Shown in pieces: positions 5,384-5,980 of a stretch of DNA of 5,980 nt. Within the stretch, counting starts at the first letter, position 1; each line of letters begins with the position of its first letter. Under the pieces are notes generated by a model. The model saw nothing but the letters and a program-made list of their open reading frames with translations, ran no database searches and had not been told where the DNA came from. Location: positions 1 to 5,980 of the forward strand of contig DATIFQ010000209.1 of NCBI GenBank assembly GCA_035455185.1, read 5' to 3'. Both the position numbers and the translations under genes were made by a program. This stretch comes from JAEHDI01 sp035455185. Lineage in GTDB: Bacteria > Acidobacteriota > Terriglobia > Bryobacterales > Bryobacteraceae.

Positions 5384-5484
5384 GAGTCAATCCGGGGTTT
5401 TGCTACGCAACCACACCGAAAATGATCAGTTAAGGACCGCAACGGAGGTATGAGGGAGAGGACAAGATGCCCGGCAAGGTCATT
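5384..5484 (+). repeat. Terminal repeat blocks with truncated gene start (copy 2)
   Basis: Bases 5384-5409 match 236-261 with two differences, and 5433-5484 match 301-351 with one substitution and one indel; the sequence between them differs from the left cluster. The block again ends in a Shine-Dalgarno-like GGGAGAGG, an ATG (5467-5469) and codons for M-P-G-K-V-I. Five bases later comes the end of the convergent VOC gene, so the frame from 5467 runs antisense through VOC and is not a gene. Confidence 0.65.
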
Positions 5485-5489
5485 TCACG

Positions 5490-5966
5490 TCAGCCTCGCC
5501 GCGCTGCCTCGATGGCGGCGACGTCGATCTTCTTCATCGTCATCATCGCCTCGAAGGCACGCTTTGCCTCACCGCCACCAGCCGCAAGCGCATCGGTTAG
5601 CGCGCGCGGGGTGATCTGCCAGGAGAGGCCCCAGCGGTCCGTGCACCAACCGCACTCGCTTTCCGCGCCGCCATTGCCGACGATCGCATTCCAGTAACGG
5701 TCCGTCTCTTCCTGATTCTCCGTCGCGATCTGGAAGGAAAAGGCCTCGGTGTGCCTGAACACCGGGCCGCCGTTGATACCGAGACAGGGAACGCCCAGGA
5801 CGGTGAACTCCACCGTAAGCACATCGCCCTTCTTGCCGCCCGGATAGTCACCGGGAGCCTCATGAACTGCGGTTACTTTGCTATCCGGAAAGGTGGCGGC
5901 GTAGAAGCGCGCCGCCTCCTGCGCATCCTTGTCGAACCAGAGACAAATCGTGTTCTTTGGCTGCAT
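5490..5966 (-). CDS. VOC-superfamily protein, PhnB-like (3-dmu-9_3-mt fold)
   Basis: The 158-residue product is a complete PhnB-like member of the vicinal oxygen chelate superfamily, often annotated as 3-demethylubiquinone-9 3-methyltransferase from an old domain name. It is a cytoplasmic two-module beta-alpha-beta protein. The N-terminal ICLWFDKDAQEAARFYAATF (7-26), the CLGINGGP turn (61-68), EAFSFQI (74-80) and CGWCTDRWGLSWQITP (105-120) match the family closely, as does the C-terminal EAMMTMKKIDVAAIEAA (139-155). The typical metal ligands of catalytic VOC enzymes are not evident, so an enzymatic reaction cannot be assigned and the methyltransferase name should not be taken literally. The start is fixed by AGGAGG (5975-5980) eight bases before the ATG on the minus strand. 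Transcription converges on adop. The promoter lies beyond the window. Confidence 0.93.
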   Translation of the reverse strand: MQPKNTICLWFDKDAQEAARFYAATFPDSKVTAVHEAPGDYPGGKKGDVLTVEFTVLGVPCLGINGGPVFRHTEAFSFQIATENQEETDRYWNAIVGNGGAESECGWCTDRWGLSWQITPRALTDALAAGGGEAKRAFEAMMTMKKIDVAAIEAARRG

Positions 5967-5974
5967 GTTCGTCT

Positions 5975-5980
5975 CCTCCT
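5975..5980 (-). promoter_or_regulatory. Strong ribosome-binding site of the VOC gene
   Basis: Read on the minus strand, AGGAGG lies eight bases before the ATG at 5966. It is the strongest Shine-Dalgarno match in the window and settles the start of this gene. Confidence 0.8.

Noticed and set aside
4872..5442. Minus-strand open frames overlapping the adop 3' end and the right repeats
   Set aside because: They cross the palindromic module and overlap in several frames. A weak look of a beta-rich C-terminus in one frame is not enough to call a gene remnant.
5467..5697. Plus-strand frame starting M-P-G-K-V-I opposite VOC
   Set aside because: After six codons it is antisense to the intact PhnB-like gene; only the start block is repeated elsewhere, so this is not a coding gene.

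Overview
The window looks like chromosomal DNA of a GC-rich soil-type bacterium, most likely Acidobacteriota and perhaps the Solibacter/Bryobacter side. This is inferred from the PadR + ADOP gene pair, which is a hallmark of that phylum, and from the dense palindromic intergenic repeats. No rRNA or other taxonomic marker is present, so the assignment is tentative.

Layout: bases 1-351 are a repeat cluster with no credible gene. It contains a broken copy of a roughly 120-bp palindrome-rich module, a large REP-like hairpin, a short palindrome, and a block that ends in a ribosome-binding site, an ATG and six codons. A DoxX-like membrane protein follows (473-874). A second repeat cluster (about 956-1216) precedes a bacterial TMEM175-type potassium channel (1271-1855). 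After a 153-bp spacer with a likely promoter and a paired palindromic operator comes a two-gene operon: a PadR-family repressor (2009-2347) and, overlapping it by ATGA, an 888-residue ADOP/MacB-FtsX-type permease (2344-5010). A third repeat cluster (5193-5484) repeats the blocks of the first one in the same order and orientation. The last gene, on the minus strand, is a complete PhnB-like VOC-superfamily protein (5490-5966).

How the parts relate: only padR and adop are clearly functionally linked (translational coupling and a probable autoregulatory operator). DoxX, TMEM175 and VOC look like independent single-gene units separated by repeats. No ABC ATPase is present, so the permease is an orphan here.

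The most interesting structure is non-coding. Two same-orientation 0.3-kb repeat clusters bracket about 5 kb carrying four genes. Their large hairpins differ by changes that preserve pairing on both arms, and both end at the same truncated gene-start sequence. I see no evidence for a wholly new enzymatic or defence system.
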